This document shows, in pieces, positions 36,247 to 45,604 of a stretch of 64,000 nt of DNA. A program made the position numbers and the translations under genes. Numbering within the stretch: position 1 is the stretch's first letter; every line of letters begins with the position of its first letter. The stretch is from BPJU01 sp964425225 (lineage in GTDB: Bacteria; Planctomycetota; Planctomycetia; Pirellulales; Pirellulaceae): assembly GCA_964425225.1 (NCBI GenBank), contig CAYRMD010000001.1, positions 62,001 through 126,000 on the forward strand, given 5' to 3'. The notes below the pieces were generated by a model. The model had not been told where the DNA came from. It worked only from the letters and a program-made list of their open reading frames with translations, and made no database searches.

Positions 36247-37056
36247 TTACTGTGAGTCTTCCGTTTGAATTCGTCCCTCGTTGAGCCGTAGCAGGCGGTC
36301 GGCCTGGGCAGCGACGCTGGGGTCGTGTGTTACCATGACTATAGTGAGCTGCTGTTGACGGTTCAAGGTGCGCAGCAACTGGAGGATCTCCCGCCCGTTG
36401 GCGCGATCGAGGTTTCCCGTTGGTTCATCAGCGAGCAAAATGGACGGCCGCGCGAGTAAAGCGCGGGCAATCGCCGCGCGCTGCATTTCACCCCCGGAAA
36501 GTTCGCGCGGCCGGTGGTGGGCTCGATGTTCCAGCCCTACCAGAGCCAACATTTCATCCGCCAGGCGACGATATTGCCGCCGTAGCCACACGTAGCGCCA
36601 TAGGCCGTCACGAATCATCAACGGCACAAGGATATTTTCACGCGTCGTTAATTCCGGCAACAGATGATAGAATTGAAACACCATACCGAAGTATTTGTTG
36701 CGCAATAGATCCTTTGCAGCAGCCGGTAAATGATCGATACGATGACCTTGAAAATGGATCGTACCCTGGTCAGGCGTATCGAGCGTTGCCAGCAAATGAA
36801 GCAAGGTGCTTTTGCCGGAACCACTTTGTCCGACGATCGCGACAAACTCCCCTTCGCGGATCTGGAGATCGACGCCCTGCAGGACTTTTACGGTGTGGCG
36901 GCCCCGGCGATAATTCTTTACCAACCCCTCGGCATGTAACAAACTCGTGGCCGACGCGCCATCGTGAGCCGAGCATTCCGTTACGGGCTTATCCTGTGTT
37001 CGTAGGTCGAGCATACAGCTAGTATCGGGCGCGGGAGCAAAAACCGACTTATTCAT
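36247..37056 (-). CDS. lolD: LolD-type ABC transporter ATPase (lipoprotein release)
   Basis: This cytoplasmic ATPase drives release of outer-membrane lipoproteins from the inner membrane. The 269-residue protein has Walker A GQSGSGKST, the Q-loop MVFQFYHLLPELT, the signature LSGGEMQRAAIARAL, Walker B ILLADEPTGNLD and a switch histidine in MVTHD. A ~40-residue N-terminal extension (MNKSVFAPAPDTSCMLDL...) precedes the fold and is unusual. The first 8 bp overlap the end of lolC, with ATG inside its stop region, so translation is coupled. ilvE follows after 11 bp. Confidence 0.93.
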   Translation of the reverse strand: MNKSVFAPAPDTSCMLDLRTQDKPVTECSAHDGASATSLLHAEGLVKNYRRGRHTVKVLQGVDLQIREGEFVAIVGQSGSGKSTLLHLLATLDTPDQGTIHFQGHRIDHLPAAAKDLLRNKYFGMVFQFYHLLPELTTRENILVPLMIRDGLWRYVWLRRQYRRLADEMLALVGLEHRAHHRPRELSGGEMQRAAIARALLARPSILLADEPTGNLDRANGREILQLLRTLNRQQQLTIVMVTHDPSVAAQADRLLRLNEGRIQTEDSQ

Positions 37057-38557
37057 ATCGAAGGGCCTCCACCGGATGGAGTCGCGCCGCCCGCAGGGCC
37101 GGCAGGATACTGGCCAGTACAGCGATCCCCACAGCTCCCATCGCTACGAGAGCAACCGTCATCGGTTCGACAATGACCGGTATTTCCTGGAAGTAATAGA
37201 CCGTCGGGTCAAACACTTCCTTACCCGTGATGCGCTCCATCAGGTCGGCAATCTGATTGATATGCCAGACGAATTGCAACCCTAATGCCACACCCACTCC
37301 AGCTCCAACGCAACCGAGTGACAGCCCATAGCCGACGAAAATAGCCGCCACGCCATGCCGCGGGGCACCCAGAGCTTTGAGGATCCCGATATCGCGTGTT
37401 TTTTCGACGACGATCATGAAAAACACGGCCAGGATGCCAAATCCTGCCACGGCAATAATAAGAAAAAGCAGGATGTTCAGAATCGTCGTCTCCATTCGGA
37501 CAGCCGCCAACAAGGGCCCTTGCAGATCGCGCCACGTAGCCACTTGAAAATACGGATACTCATGCGGCGGGAAGTGGCTCCGCAGCTTGTCGCGTATTTG
37601 GTCCAAATCGGCGCCGGGACGTAGCTTCAACTGGATCGCCGTCACAAAACGCGTTCCGGTTTCCGGATCGACCATCCCCCGCAAGTCTTGGAGAGCCTGA
37701 AGTGGCACAAAGGCAAAGCTGTAGTCGTACTCGCTCATTTTGCTCTCATAGAGATCCACTACGGTAAACCAAGCTGTCTCGGCCTTCGGAGGATTGCCGG
37801 TTGTCGGAAGAGTGATTTGTACGTCGTCCCCGGGCCTGACAAAAAAGTGATCTACCACGGTACCGTCGCTGGCGCGCAGGCGCCGCGAAGCAATGGCAAT
37901 TCCTAACACCAGCCCGGTGTGCTGTTCGCGCGAGGGATCGAAACGGCGAGGCGGCTCGTTACCATACCAGCGAGCGGTAGGATCCACAGGAACGTCCGTC
38001 TGAGGTGGGAACGGCTGGCGAGCTTCCTCCGGGGGACGAGCGCTATAGAGAGCCGCTTTCATCGAACGGTATTTCCAACCGGAAAGTGGAAAGCCAGGTC
38101 GCTCGGGAGCATACCCGTCCTGGCGTAACTGAAAGCTGACGCGGCGCCGGTTTTCCGGATGCAACAAATATTTTGCAAAATCGCTCACCGTGGCATACGT
38201 CCGCTCGTCGATCCCAATTAAGTTGATTTGTCGGGTAAAGTACTGCCCCTGAACGTCGAACGTCAGCATCGCCGGCACGTGCACCACGGTGGTCATGCCT
38301 TGCAAGTCAGCCCCCACAATGCGGCGGATCTCCTCCATGTACCGTTCCGGTTCTGGAAAGCCGCTAATCAGATCAGGTCCCTCTACCACGATATCCGAAA
38401 GAATGCCGTTGAGCCGTTTTTGCATTTCGTGGGAGAAGCCCGACATAACACTGTTGACGATCACCAGAGTTGCTACGCCTAAAGTGACACTGATGATCGA
38501 CGCCAATGCAATATATCGAGTGCACAAATACCGCCAGGCTAGCAGCCATGTATACAT
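37049..38557 (-). CDS. LolC/LolE-type lipoprotein-releasing permease
   Basis: This is the inner-membrane partner of LolD. The 502-residue protein has one N-terminal membrane segment (WRYLCTRYIALASIISVTLGVATLVIV), a large periplasmic domain (~55-350) and three C-terminal segments (LLFLIIAVAGFGILAVFFMIV; GYGLSLGCVGAGVGVALGL; VALVAMGAVGIAVLASILPALRAARL) in the FtsX/MacB arrangement. LKALGAPRHG is the usual LolD-contact loop. The gene overlaps lolD by 8 bp and follows lysS after 36 bp. A single permease probably forms a homodimer, as in bacteria with one LolC/E-like gene. Confidence 0.9.
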   Translation of the reverse strand: MYTWLLAWRYLCTRYIALASIISVTLGVATLVIVNSVMSGFSHEMQKRLNGILSDIVVEGPDLISGFPEPERYMEEIRRIVGADLQGMTTVVHVPAMLTFDVQGQYFTRQINLIGIDERTYATVSDFAKYLLHPENRRRVSFQLRQDGYAPERPGFPLSGWKYRSMKAALYSARPPEEARQPFPPQTDVPVDPTARWYGNEPPRRFDPSREQHTGLVLGIAIASRRLRASDGTVVDHFFVRPGDDVQITLPTTGNPPKAETAWFTVVDLYESKMSEYDYSFAFVPLQALQDLRGMVDPETGTRFVTAIQLKLRPGADLDQIRDKLRSHFPPHEYPYFQVATWRDLQGPLLAAVRMETTILNILLFLIIAVAGFGILAVFFMIVVEKTRDIGILKALGAPRHGVAAIFVGYGLSLGCVGAGVGVALGLQFVWHINQIADLMERITGKEVFDPTVYYFQEIPVIVEPMTVALVAMGAVGIAVLASILPALRAARLHPVEALRYE

Positions 38558-38593
38558 GGGCCAATCCTTTGGTCCCTTAGCACGACGGAGTCC

Positions 38594-40159
38594 TTATGGG
38601 GAGCCGGCTTCCGGTCGCAGCAAGGGAAACAGAATGACTTCCCGAATGGACCGAGAATGGGTTAACAGCATAACGAGTCGGTCCACTCCGATGCCTAAAC
38701 CACCGGCAGGAGGCATTCCGTACCGCAGGGCTCGAAGAAAGTCGTGATCCAGGCGCGCCATGGATTCCTCTTCCGGCAGCCCCTCCAATTGTGTACGAAA
38801 AAGCTCCTCTTGCAGATCCGGATCGTTCAATTCCGTGTATGCATTGGCGATCTCCATTCCCTGGACAAACAGCTCGAAGCGTTCTGCCAATTCCGCATTG
38901 TCGCGTTTGCGTTTCGTGAGCGGACAAAGGGAAGCCGGGTAGTCAAGAACGAAAATAGGGCCTACCAGTTTCGGCTCTACTACCTCTTCGAAGATCTCGG
39001 ACTTTAGCACATCCGGGTGTTTTCCCTGTGTGCTGAAACCGATGCGACTTGCCAGAGCAGCTACTGCATCGTTATCGTGAATCGGCACTCCGGTATGCTC
39101 TTCGAACAATTCAGCATACGTGCGTCGTGCAAACGGTGGCGAAAAATCGATCGTCGTCTCTCCCCAGGCTACCTGATAGCCACTTTGCACGACCTCCAAG
39201 GCAGCGAGCACGATCTTTTCAGTGAGATCCATCATCGTGTGGTAATCACCATACGCCTGATAGACCTCCAGCATGGTGAATTCGGGATTGTGCCGTGGGC
39301 TGATTCCTTCATTGCGGTACACTCGACCTAATTCGTAGACTTTTTCCATGCCGCCGACCAACAGGCGTTTTAGGTGCAACTCGAGCGCGATGCGCAGGAA
39401 TAAGTCCATATCCAAGGCGTTGTGGTGGGTAATAAAAGGTCTAGCCGCCGCCCCGCCAGCAATCGTGTGCAGCGTAGGTCCTTCGACCTCGATAAACCCC
39501 TGGCCGTCCAAGACTCGTCGAATCGCCTGTACGATCCGCGTTCGCTTCAAGAACGTCTGAAGCACGCCCTGCGTGTAGACGAGGTCCAAGTAGCGAAGCC
39601 GCTGCCGCAATTCGGGGTCGGTCAGACCGTGATATTTTTCTGGTGGCGGCTCTAATGACTTGCAGAGCACGTGCAGTTGCTGAGCAAACACCGTTAGCTC
39701 GCCGGTATTGGTACGTCCCAGCCGCCCATCGACTCCCACCAGATCCCCGAGGTCCAAGCATTGGGCGATTTGCCAATTGCGTTCGCCGACTTGTCGTTGA
39801 CCGATAAAGATCTGAATATCACCCGTCCAGTCGCGCACATTCAGGAAGATCAGCTTTCCGGTGGGGCGTTGCAATACGATCCGTCCGGCGACCCGTACCG
39901 TCGGGCCCACTTCTTCACCTGGCCCTTGTTGGGCCTTCCATTCGCGCAAGTCGCATCGCGCCTGCCCCTCGGCTACAGGTAACGGCAGCTCGCGCCCATC
40001 GGCCAAACGGTAGCGAATCTGTCCTTGAAGCGAGCGAACCTCTCCGATAGACAGATGCCCATCGAAACGACTCCCCCAGGGATCAATCCCCATATCGAGG
40101 AGCCGTTTGAGGTTGGCTCGCCGTGAAGCCTCGTGAATTCCGTAAACGCGCTGCGACAT
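38594..40159 (-). CDS. lysS: Lysyl-tRNA synthetase, class II
   Basis: This cytoplasmic enzyme charges tRNA-Lys. The 521-residue protein has an N-terminal OB-fold anticodon domain (~75-180, including VRVAGRIVLQRPTGKLIFLNVRDWTGDIQIF), class II motif 1 (FIEVEGPTLHTIAGGAAARPFITHHNALDMDLFLRIALELHLKRLLVGG region, ~225-270), motif 2 YRNEGISPRHNPEFTMLE and motif 3 GGLGIGVDRLVMLLTHSRSIRE. Length is normal. It starts the co-directional lysS-lolC-lolD-ilvE group. The ribosome site before ATG 40159 is weak. Confidence 0.95.
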   Translation of the reverse strand: MSQRVYGIHEASRRANLKRLLDMGIDPWGSRFDGHLSIGEVRSLQGQIRYRLADGRELPLPVAEGQARCDLREWKAQQGPGEEVGPTVRVAGRIVLQRPTGKLIFLNVRDWTGDIQIFIGQRQVGERNWQIAQCLDLGDLVGVDGRLGRTNTGELTVFAQQLHVLCKSLEPPPEKYHGLTDPELRQRLRYLDLVYTQGVLQTFLKRTRIVQAIRRVLDGQGFIEVEGPTLHTIAGGAAARPFITHHNALDMDLFLRIALELHLKRLLVGGMEKVYELGRVYRNEGISPRHNPEFTMLEVYQAYGDYHTMMDLTEKIVLAALEVVQSGYQVAWGETTIDFSPPFARRTYAELFEEHTGVPIHDNDAVAALASRIGFSTQGKHPDVLKSEIFEEVVEPKLVGPIFVLDYPASLCPLTKRKRDNAELAERFELFVQGMEIANAYTELNDPDLQEELFRTQLEGLPEEESMARLDHDFLRALRYGMPPAGGLGIGVDRLVMLLTHSRSIREVILFPLLRPEAGSP

Positions 40160-40288
40160 GCTCGACGGATCGCTTCAATCGCCCTGCTTAGAAACGATCT
40201 GATCGCATACACTTTTCCCAAATTAACTAAAAACCGCGGTTGATCGCTGGTCGAAACGTGCCGCATTGTAGTGAAACGACTGTCAGGG

Positions 40289-41485
40289 TCAACGGCAAGT
40301 TTCCGGGAGCCGCTCTTTGACGCCAGGGATCAACCGAGCTGCATTCTCATAGTAGATTTTTCGCAAGACCGCGTCGGGAAGAAACACACCGTAGATGTGC
40401 CAGAAGCCTTGTGGGGGAAAAGGCCGCTCCGAATAGGGAAAATACTCGTCTTCGGTTTCTAAGAAGCGCCAGTAACAAGTCAGACGCTCCGGCGGCCACG
40501 GTCCGTCCGTAGCAAACAACACTCGGTCGGCGTAACGAATCAGGAACCGGCGCGCCGAGTAAGGTTGTCGCCCTAATTCGTTGATCCGCGAGGCGATATC
40601 GACGTACAGGTTCGGATGCTGGTCCAGCCAGGTTCCGAGAGTGGCTAAGTCTTCACCGTAGTTGGCCAAGTGCGCTGCAATGAAGATAGTTGCGCGATGG
40701 CGTTCCACGACACGGAGCAGGGCCGCCAGAAGCTCGGGACGACGCGGATACTGCGGATCGGCGAATGACCATTCCGGGTGGCGATACAACTCTTCCCATC
40801 GTTCGTTGCGAGCGTCCACCGGCTCGAAAAAGGCCGCCGGATCAGCCGTGTGGATCAGCACCGGAATTTTTAGTTCGCCACACGCCTGCCAAATGGGGTC
40901 CCAGCGAGGATCATCGATTCGTATAAAGCTCCCATCGGGGTTTCGGTAACCCAGACCAAATTGCTTGAGAATCTTCAGGCCTGAAGCTCCAGCGCGGTGG
41001 GCCTCGGCCAGTTGCTCGGCCACTTGCCGGCCAAAACCGGGCTGGTGGCAGTCCCACGTCTCGGGGCGGTCAGCCTGACCTTTGCCTTGCCAATCGATAT
41101 GTACGAACCATACGAAGCGATTCCGATAGCGACTCCACAAATAGTCGCGGTGCTCGATCAAACCGTCACCTAACCGGGCGTCCAAGCTGACGCACACGGC
41201 GATATTGTGTTGGTCCATGACACGAACAAATTGATCGAGCAGATCTGGGTTATTCCTGAAACGGAATCCAAAATGCGTGTGAACGTCCACGACCGGGAAA
41301 CGTGCACGCTGGAGATAGTGTTGCGGTGTCACCAGCATGGACTGGGGAGTAAATTCTCTCAGCAATAGTTCACCGGCTGCAGGGCGGGCCTGACCCGGTA
41401 ACTCTTGCGCCGGAAGCCGTATGTTCAGTACGATCATCCATCCCAGGATCGTTACCCCGTTGAACAGGAAAAATGCCTGTGGCAT
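40289..41485 (-). CDS. Exported amidohydrolase 2-family protein
   Basis: The 398-residue protein has an N-terminal signal peptide (MPQAFFLFNGVTILGWMIVL, then RLPAQ). The TIM-barrel metal-hydrolase core has VVDVHTHFGFRF, HQPGFGRQVAEQ, LIHTADPAAFF, IAAHLANYGED and LFATDGPWPPE, typical of the amidohydrolase 2 family (decarboxylases and lactonases). The substrate cannot be read from the sequence. ATG 41485 is preferred: AAGGG lies 8-9 bp upstream, whereas the longer frame adds 89 residues overlapping the divergent kinase gene. Confidence 0.85.
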   Translation of the reverse strand: MPQAFFLFNGVTILGWMIVLNIRLPAQELPGQARPAAGELLLREFTPQSMLVTPQHYLQRARFPVVDVHTHFGFRFRNNPDLLDQFVRVMDQHNIAVCVSLDARLGDGLIEHRDYLWSRYRNRFVWFVHIDWQGKGQADRPETWDCHQPGFGRQVAEQLAEAHRAGASGLKILKQFGLGYRNPDGSFIRIDDPRWDPIWQACGELKIPVLIHTADPAAFFEPVDARNERWEELYRHPEWSFADPQYPRRPELLAALLRVVERHRATIFIAAHLANYGEDLATLGTWLDQHPNLYVDIASRINELGRQPYSARRFLIRYADRVLFATDGPWPPERLTCYWRFLETEDEYFPYSERPFPPQGFWHIYGVFLPDAVLRKIYYENAARLIPGVKERLPETCR

Positions 41486-41667
41486 GCTGTGTGCCCTTCT
41501 TGACCGGGATGTGTCGACCTTCCTCGGAACCGTTTCCCGGACACGATACAATAGGCTAGGGCCTGTGGGGAGGGAGCTGGTAATGATCGGGTGGTTGGCG
41601 GGTGTTGGCTGTTGGTTAGCCTGCGGGTCCGAATCGGTTAGTTCGTACATGAGCGGATAGAGGCGCG

Positions 41668-43902
41668 ATGGCGGCCGACTCGACGGAATACCAATCATTC
41701 GAGCAGCAGCGAGAAGCGCGGCAGTTGAGCTTGCGCAAGACGCGGCCCCCAAGCTCGGTTCCGAATTACCATATCGATCGCTTCTTGGGTAGCGGCGCGT
41801 ACGGCGAGGTTTGGGTAGCGACCGACCGCCGGACCGGTCGGCGCGTCGCGATCAAGTTCTATACGCATCGCGCTGGTCTGGACTGGCCACTACTGGATCG
41901 CGAGGTCGAGAAGCTCGTGTTCATGGCCGCTGATCGCTATGTGGTCCAGTTGTTGGATGTTGGACGGGATGCTGAGCCGCCGTATTTCGTGATGGAGTAT
42001 ATCGAGAACGGATCGCTCGAAGATTGGCTGGCTACCCATGGTCCGATGCCTGTTGATCAGGCGGTTCAGATCTTTCACGAAATCACCGTTGGTTTATTAC
42101 ATGCCCACGGCCGGGGTATTTTGCATTGCGATTTAAAACCGGCTAACGTGTTATTGGATCAAGACCACCGGCCGCGGTTAGCCGACTTTGGGCAGTCCCG
42201 TTTAACTCACGAGCAAACCCCGTCGTTGGGGACGCTTTTTTACATGGCTCCGGAGCAGGCCGCGCTGGACGCTATGCCCGATGCCCGGTGGGATGTATAC
42301 GCCTTGGGAGCCATGCTGTACGCGATGCTGACCGGCGGCCCTCCCCATCGCACCCCAGAAGCACTTCAATGGTTGGAATCGGCTGCGGATTTGCCGGAAC
42401 GCTTGAGACGGTACCGGCGACTGATTCAAGAGTCGGGTCCGCCTCAGGGCCATCGCCGAGTTCCCGGGATCGATCGTGCTTTGGTCGAGCTCATCGACCA
42501 TTGCCTCGTTGCCGATCCGAAACGGCGATTGGCGAACGTGCAAGCGGTACTGGATGCGTTATTGGTGCGAGAGCGATCGCGAGCCCGTCGCCCGCTGGTA
42601 ATGTTAGGATTCGTTGGACCGTTGGTTCTCTTGATGGTCATGGCCCTTTTTGGTTGGCGGGGATATGTGCGAGCGAAGACGGATTCCGATGAAGCACTCA
42701 CGGCACGGGCTTTGGAAAAAAACCATTTTGCCGCTAAAGCCGTGGCCGGTGCCGCCGCACAGGAAATCGAGCGATACTTTTGGGCAGTAGAGGAAGTGGC
42801 GCGAACGCCCGACTTAGCACGAGAACTTGCCGAGTTGCAACAACCCGATTCGCCTCTGGCCCCGCTGTTGCTTGTGTTGCGCGACCCCAATAAAAACACC
42901 GAACCTTTGCCAGAACGCGATGCTTTGATCCAGCATTCGGCGCGTCAAACTGTCCAGAACCGAATCGAACAGTTGCTGGCCCAGGGGCCCGTTGCCAATG
43001 CAGCTAGTTGGTTCGTTACCGACGCCTATGGCACACAACTGGCAGCCGCCTTTAAAGAAGAGACTGCGGCGAATACTGTGGGGCAGAATTACGGCTGGCG
43101 AACCTATTTTCACGGTGGGGCTCGCGATGATGTCCGTCGAAGCCGTTTGGGAACGCGCGAACTAATCCACTATGAATGGCCCGATCCCCATCGACACATC
43201 GAACATACGCACCTATCGGCGCCGTTTCAAAGTAAGGCAACGAATCGTTGGAAAGTCGCAATCTCCACCCCGGTGCTTTACCAGGGTCAGTTCGTCGGCG
43301 TGTTAGCGGTGACGGTAGACATTGGCGTGTTTGTCCATTTCGAAGAGGGTACCGAATATTTCTTTGCAGTGTTGGTTGACGGTCGCAGCGGTGACTCGGA
43401 AGGAATGATTCTGGAGCACCCGTTGTTCGAAAAAATCCTGGAACATTCCGGGCGCCTTCCGGATAGTTTCAGCCGGCAACGCGTCGACAGCCAAACGCTG
43501 CGAGCCGGTGGGATGACCAATTATCAGGATCCTCTTGGTTTGACCCCGGAAGGACAGAGTTACCGCCGCCGCTGGATTGCCGCGGTGGCACCGGTCATTG
43601 TCCGCGCTCGGCACGTGGAAAACGGTCAAGTGCAATGGGTGGATACCGGATTAAAAGTGATCGTGCAGGAGGACTATCATGCAACGGTCGGACCGGTTCG
43701 GCAATTGGGAGTGCGTTTGTTGTGGGAAGGGTTCACAGCCCTCGTAGTAGTCGTCCTAGTTATCTTGACTCTGTGGGCAATTGTTTTGCGAGCGGTTCGC
43801 CAGGATTACCGTTTAGGGCGCCCGCTCTGGACACCGATCGATACTACGCCACGACCGGATAGCAGTACCCTTGCGGTTTCTCCCACCAAGCAGGATGGAT
43901 AG
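41668..43902 (+). CDS. Membrane Ser/Thr protein kinase with extracytoplasmic sensor domain
   Basis: The 744-residue protein is a Hanks-type kinase. It has a G-loop GSGAYGEVWVA (41-51), lysine K63 (VAIKFY), E79, catalytic loop HCDLKPANVLL (D155), DFGQSRL (D173) and MAPEQ. The usual HRD arginine is C154, so it is a non-RD kinase. The kinase (~35-300) is followed by a membrane segment at ~309-328, an extracytoplasmic region of ~350 residues (ASWFVTDAYGTQLAAAF, WRTYFHGGARDD, HLSAPFQSKATNRWKVAISTPV and YQGQFVGVLAVTVDIGVF resemble a dCache ligand domain) and a second membrane segment at ~684-712. It may phosphorylate cytoplasmic targets in response to an outside signal. GAGG lies 5 bp before the ATG. 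Confidence 0.88.
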   Translation: MAADSTEYQSFEQQREARQLSLRKTRPPSSVPNYHIDRFLGSGAYGEVWVATDRRTGRRVAIKFYTHRAGLDWPLLDREVEKLVFMAADRYVVQLLDVGRDAEPPYFVMEYIENGSLEDWLATHGPMPVDQAVQIFHEITVGLLHAHGRGILHCDLKPANVLLDQDHRPRLADFGQSRLTHEQTPSLGTLFYMAPEQAALDAMPDARWDVYALGAMLYAMLTGGPPHRTPEALQWLESAADLPERLRRYRRLIQESGPPQGHRRVPGIDRALVELIDHCLVADPKRRLANVQAVLDALLVRERSRARRPLVMLGFVGPLVLLMVMALFGWRGYVRAKTDSDEALTARALEKNHFAAKAVAGAAAQEIERYFWAVEEVARTPDLARELAELQQPDSPLAPLLLVLRDPNKNTEPLPERDALIQHSARQTVQNRIEQLLAQGPVANAASWFVTDAYGTQLAAAFKEETAANTVGQNYGWRTYFHGGARDDVRRSRLGTRELIHYEWPDPHRHIEHTHLSAPFQSKATNRWKVAISTPVLYQGQFVGVLAVTVDIGVFVHFEEGTEYFFAVLVDGRSGDSEGMILEHPLFEKILEHSGRLPDSFSRQRVDSQTLRAGGMTNYQDPLGLTPEGQSYRRRWIAAVAPVIVRARHVENGQVQWVDTGLKVIVQEDYHATVGPVRQLGVRLLWEGFTALVVVVLVILTLWAIVLRAVRQDYRLGRPLWTPIDTTPRPDSSTLAVSPTKQDG

Positions 43903-44228
43903 CTGAGGACCGTCTCTGGACAAAGTCACGTATCCAGTACGCCCCGCCAAACGCCGACAACCGCAGGGCCGTCGTCTGCCACGTGGGAGTCATCGCCTCA
44001 TGTAATGTGGTATTAGGCAATCGAGTACCCCAAAACTGGTACAAACCAATGGATAATCGCGGCGCTCCCAAGATCAGAAATGCGGTTCGGTCACAACATG
44101 GTGGTTCGCTCACTGGCGGCAGTAACGCCTTACGGTACTATTGGTCGCCCGACGCAACACGTGGCACGTTGTCGATCCGCGTTGTGGGGCTGAGCTCTTG
44201 GTTTTAACGAGTCTGTTTTGAGTTATCG
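43903..44228. other. 326-bp spacer with no recognisable feature
   Basis: Only short ORFs without family features lie between the kinase and the transporter gene. No hairpin with a T-run was found. Confidence 0.35.
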
Positions 44229-45560
44229 GTGGCCCAAACCCGTATGGTACAAACTGCGGAAAAGAATATACCGGCGACTAACGGTCGGTGGTTGGGTCTG
44301 GAACTCCTGGCGACGGTAGCAGCTTTCGGAACCTATTTCTCGATGTATGGCTTTCGCAAGCCATTCGTGGCCGCTTCCTACAACGAACTGGTGTTCGGTT
44401 GGCACGAAAAAACTCTACTTGTTACTTTTCAAGTGCTCGGATACATGTGTGCAAAATTTTATGGAGTTCGCTTCATTGCTGCATTACGTTCTGAGCAGCG
44501 TATTCCGGGTATTCTCGTGTGTCTTACTGCGGCTCAATGCGCGTGGGTAGCCTTTGCACTTTTACCCGCACCGTGGCATATCGTAGCGGTTTTTGCCAAC
44601 GGTTTTCCGCTGGGTTTGGTCTTCGGTATGGTTATTCGGTTTTTGGAGGGGCGGCGACACAGTGAGGCGATGGTGGCCGGGTTATGCGCCAGCTTCATCG
44701 TTGCCGATGGCGCAACGAAATCGGTAGGTACTTGGCTGTTGGAGCGGGGCATCTCGTCGCGCTGGATACCTGCCCTGGCCGGGCTCATGTTTGTGCCGCC
44801 GACGTTTCTGTGCACAGCGCTGCTGGCTTTGGTGCCTCCACCGAATCAGAACGATATGCAGCGGCGTAGCGAGCGTGTTGCCATGGACCAGGTGGCTCGT
44901 GCACAATTCCTGGTGCGCCATGGACCTATCATTGTTGTATTGGTGTGTACCCATTTAGTGGTAACCATGTTGCGCAGCATGCGCGCCGATTTTGCTCCGG
45001 AAATTTGGCGCGGCATGGGAGCTGAGATTGATGCCACCCTTTTCACACGCTCCGAAATGTCCATCGCTTTTTTGGTCTTAATCCTGCACGGGCTGGGTAT
45101 ATGGATCGATGATAATCGTCGCGCTTTCCAGGCGACGGTGGTCGTGTGTCTGTTCGGAGCATTGTTGGTGCTGGGTGCTGCTGCGGCCTATTGGACACAA
45201 ATCACATCCGCATTTCCCGCTATGCTTGCCATCGGCTTGGGACTTTATTTGCCGTACGTTGCCATGCATACGTCGCTGTTCGAGCGGCTTGTTGCTTGGT
45301 CGGGGGATCGAGCCAACATCGCTTTCTTGCTGTACCTTGCTGATTCGATTGGTTACTTGGGTTACGTGGTCCTTATGCTCGGGAGGGACATCTATTGGGC
45401 AAAACAGGCGACAGCCGAAACGACCGCCCAGTTTTTCCTGAGCGGCTGTCTGGTGGGCGGGCTGCTGTTGACAGGTTTGTTGAGTGGCCTTTTGCTCTAC
45501 GGGGTCAAGAAGCATCGGTCAGGAGCTGCCGATCCTGTGCCCAATTCATGGGAGCGATAA
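44229..45560 (+). CDS. MFS-like transporter, DUF5690 type
   Basis: The 443-residue protein has about 12 hydrophobic segments and the DUF5690 pattern near the start: ATVAAFGTYFSMYGFRKPFVAASY, KTLLVTFQVLGYMCAKFYGVRFI. Gly/Pro-rich repeats such as LGLVFGMVIRFLEGRRHSEAM and LYLPYVAMHTSLFERL are also typical. DUF5690 proteins belong to the major facilitator superfamily; their substrates are not known. GTG 44229 is the recorded start; ATG 44244 is an alternative with a weaker site. It is convergent with the protease gene, 44 bp apart, with a weak 6-bp stem (TTAGCG/CGCTAA) between them. Confidence 0.78.
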   Translation: MAQTRMVQTAEKNIPATNGRWLGLELLATVAAFGTYFSMYGFRKPFVAASYNELVFGWHEKTLLVTFQVLGYMCAKFYGVRFIAALRSEQRIPGILVCLTAAQCAWVAFALLPAPWHIVAVFANGFPLGLVFGMVIRFLEGRRHSEAMVAGLCASFIVADGATKSVGTWLLERGISSRWIPALAGLMFVPPTFLCTALLALVPPPNQNDMQRRSERVAMDQVARAQFLVRHGPIIVVLVCTHLVVTMLRSMRADFAPEIWRGMGAEIDATLFTRSEMSIAFLVLILHGLGIWIDDNRRAFQATVVVCLFGALLVLGAAAAYWTQITSAFPAMLAIGLGLYLPYVAMHTSLFERLVAWSGDRANIAFLLYLADSIGYLGYVVLMLGRDIYWAKQATAETTAQFFLSGCLVGGLLLTGLLSGLLLYGVKKHRSGAADPVPNSWER

Positions 45561-45604
45561 CACGCCATTCTTAGCGGGGCAATTCGCGCTAACGACTTTA
45601 TTGA

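Noticed and set aside
36247..37056. LolD N-terminal extension as evidence for a second start
   Set aside because: The ATG at the lolC stop overlap is well placed; the ~40-residue extension is odd but not enough to move the start.
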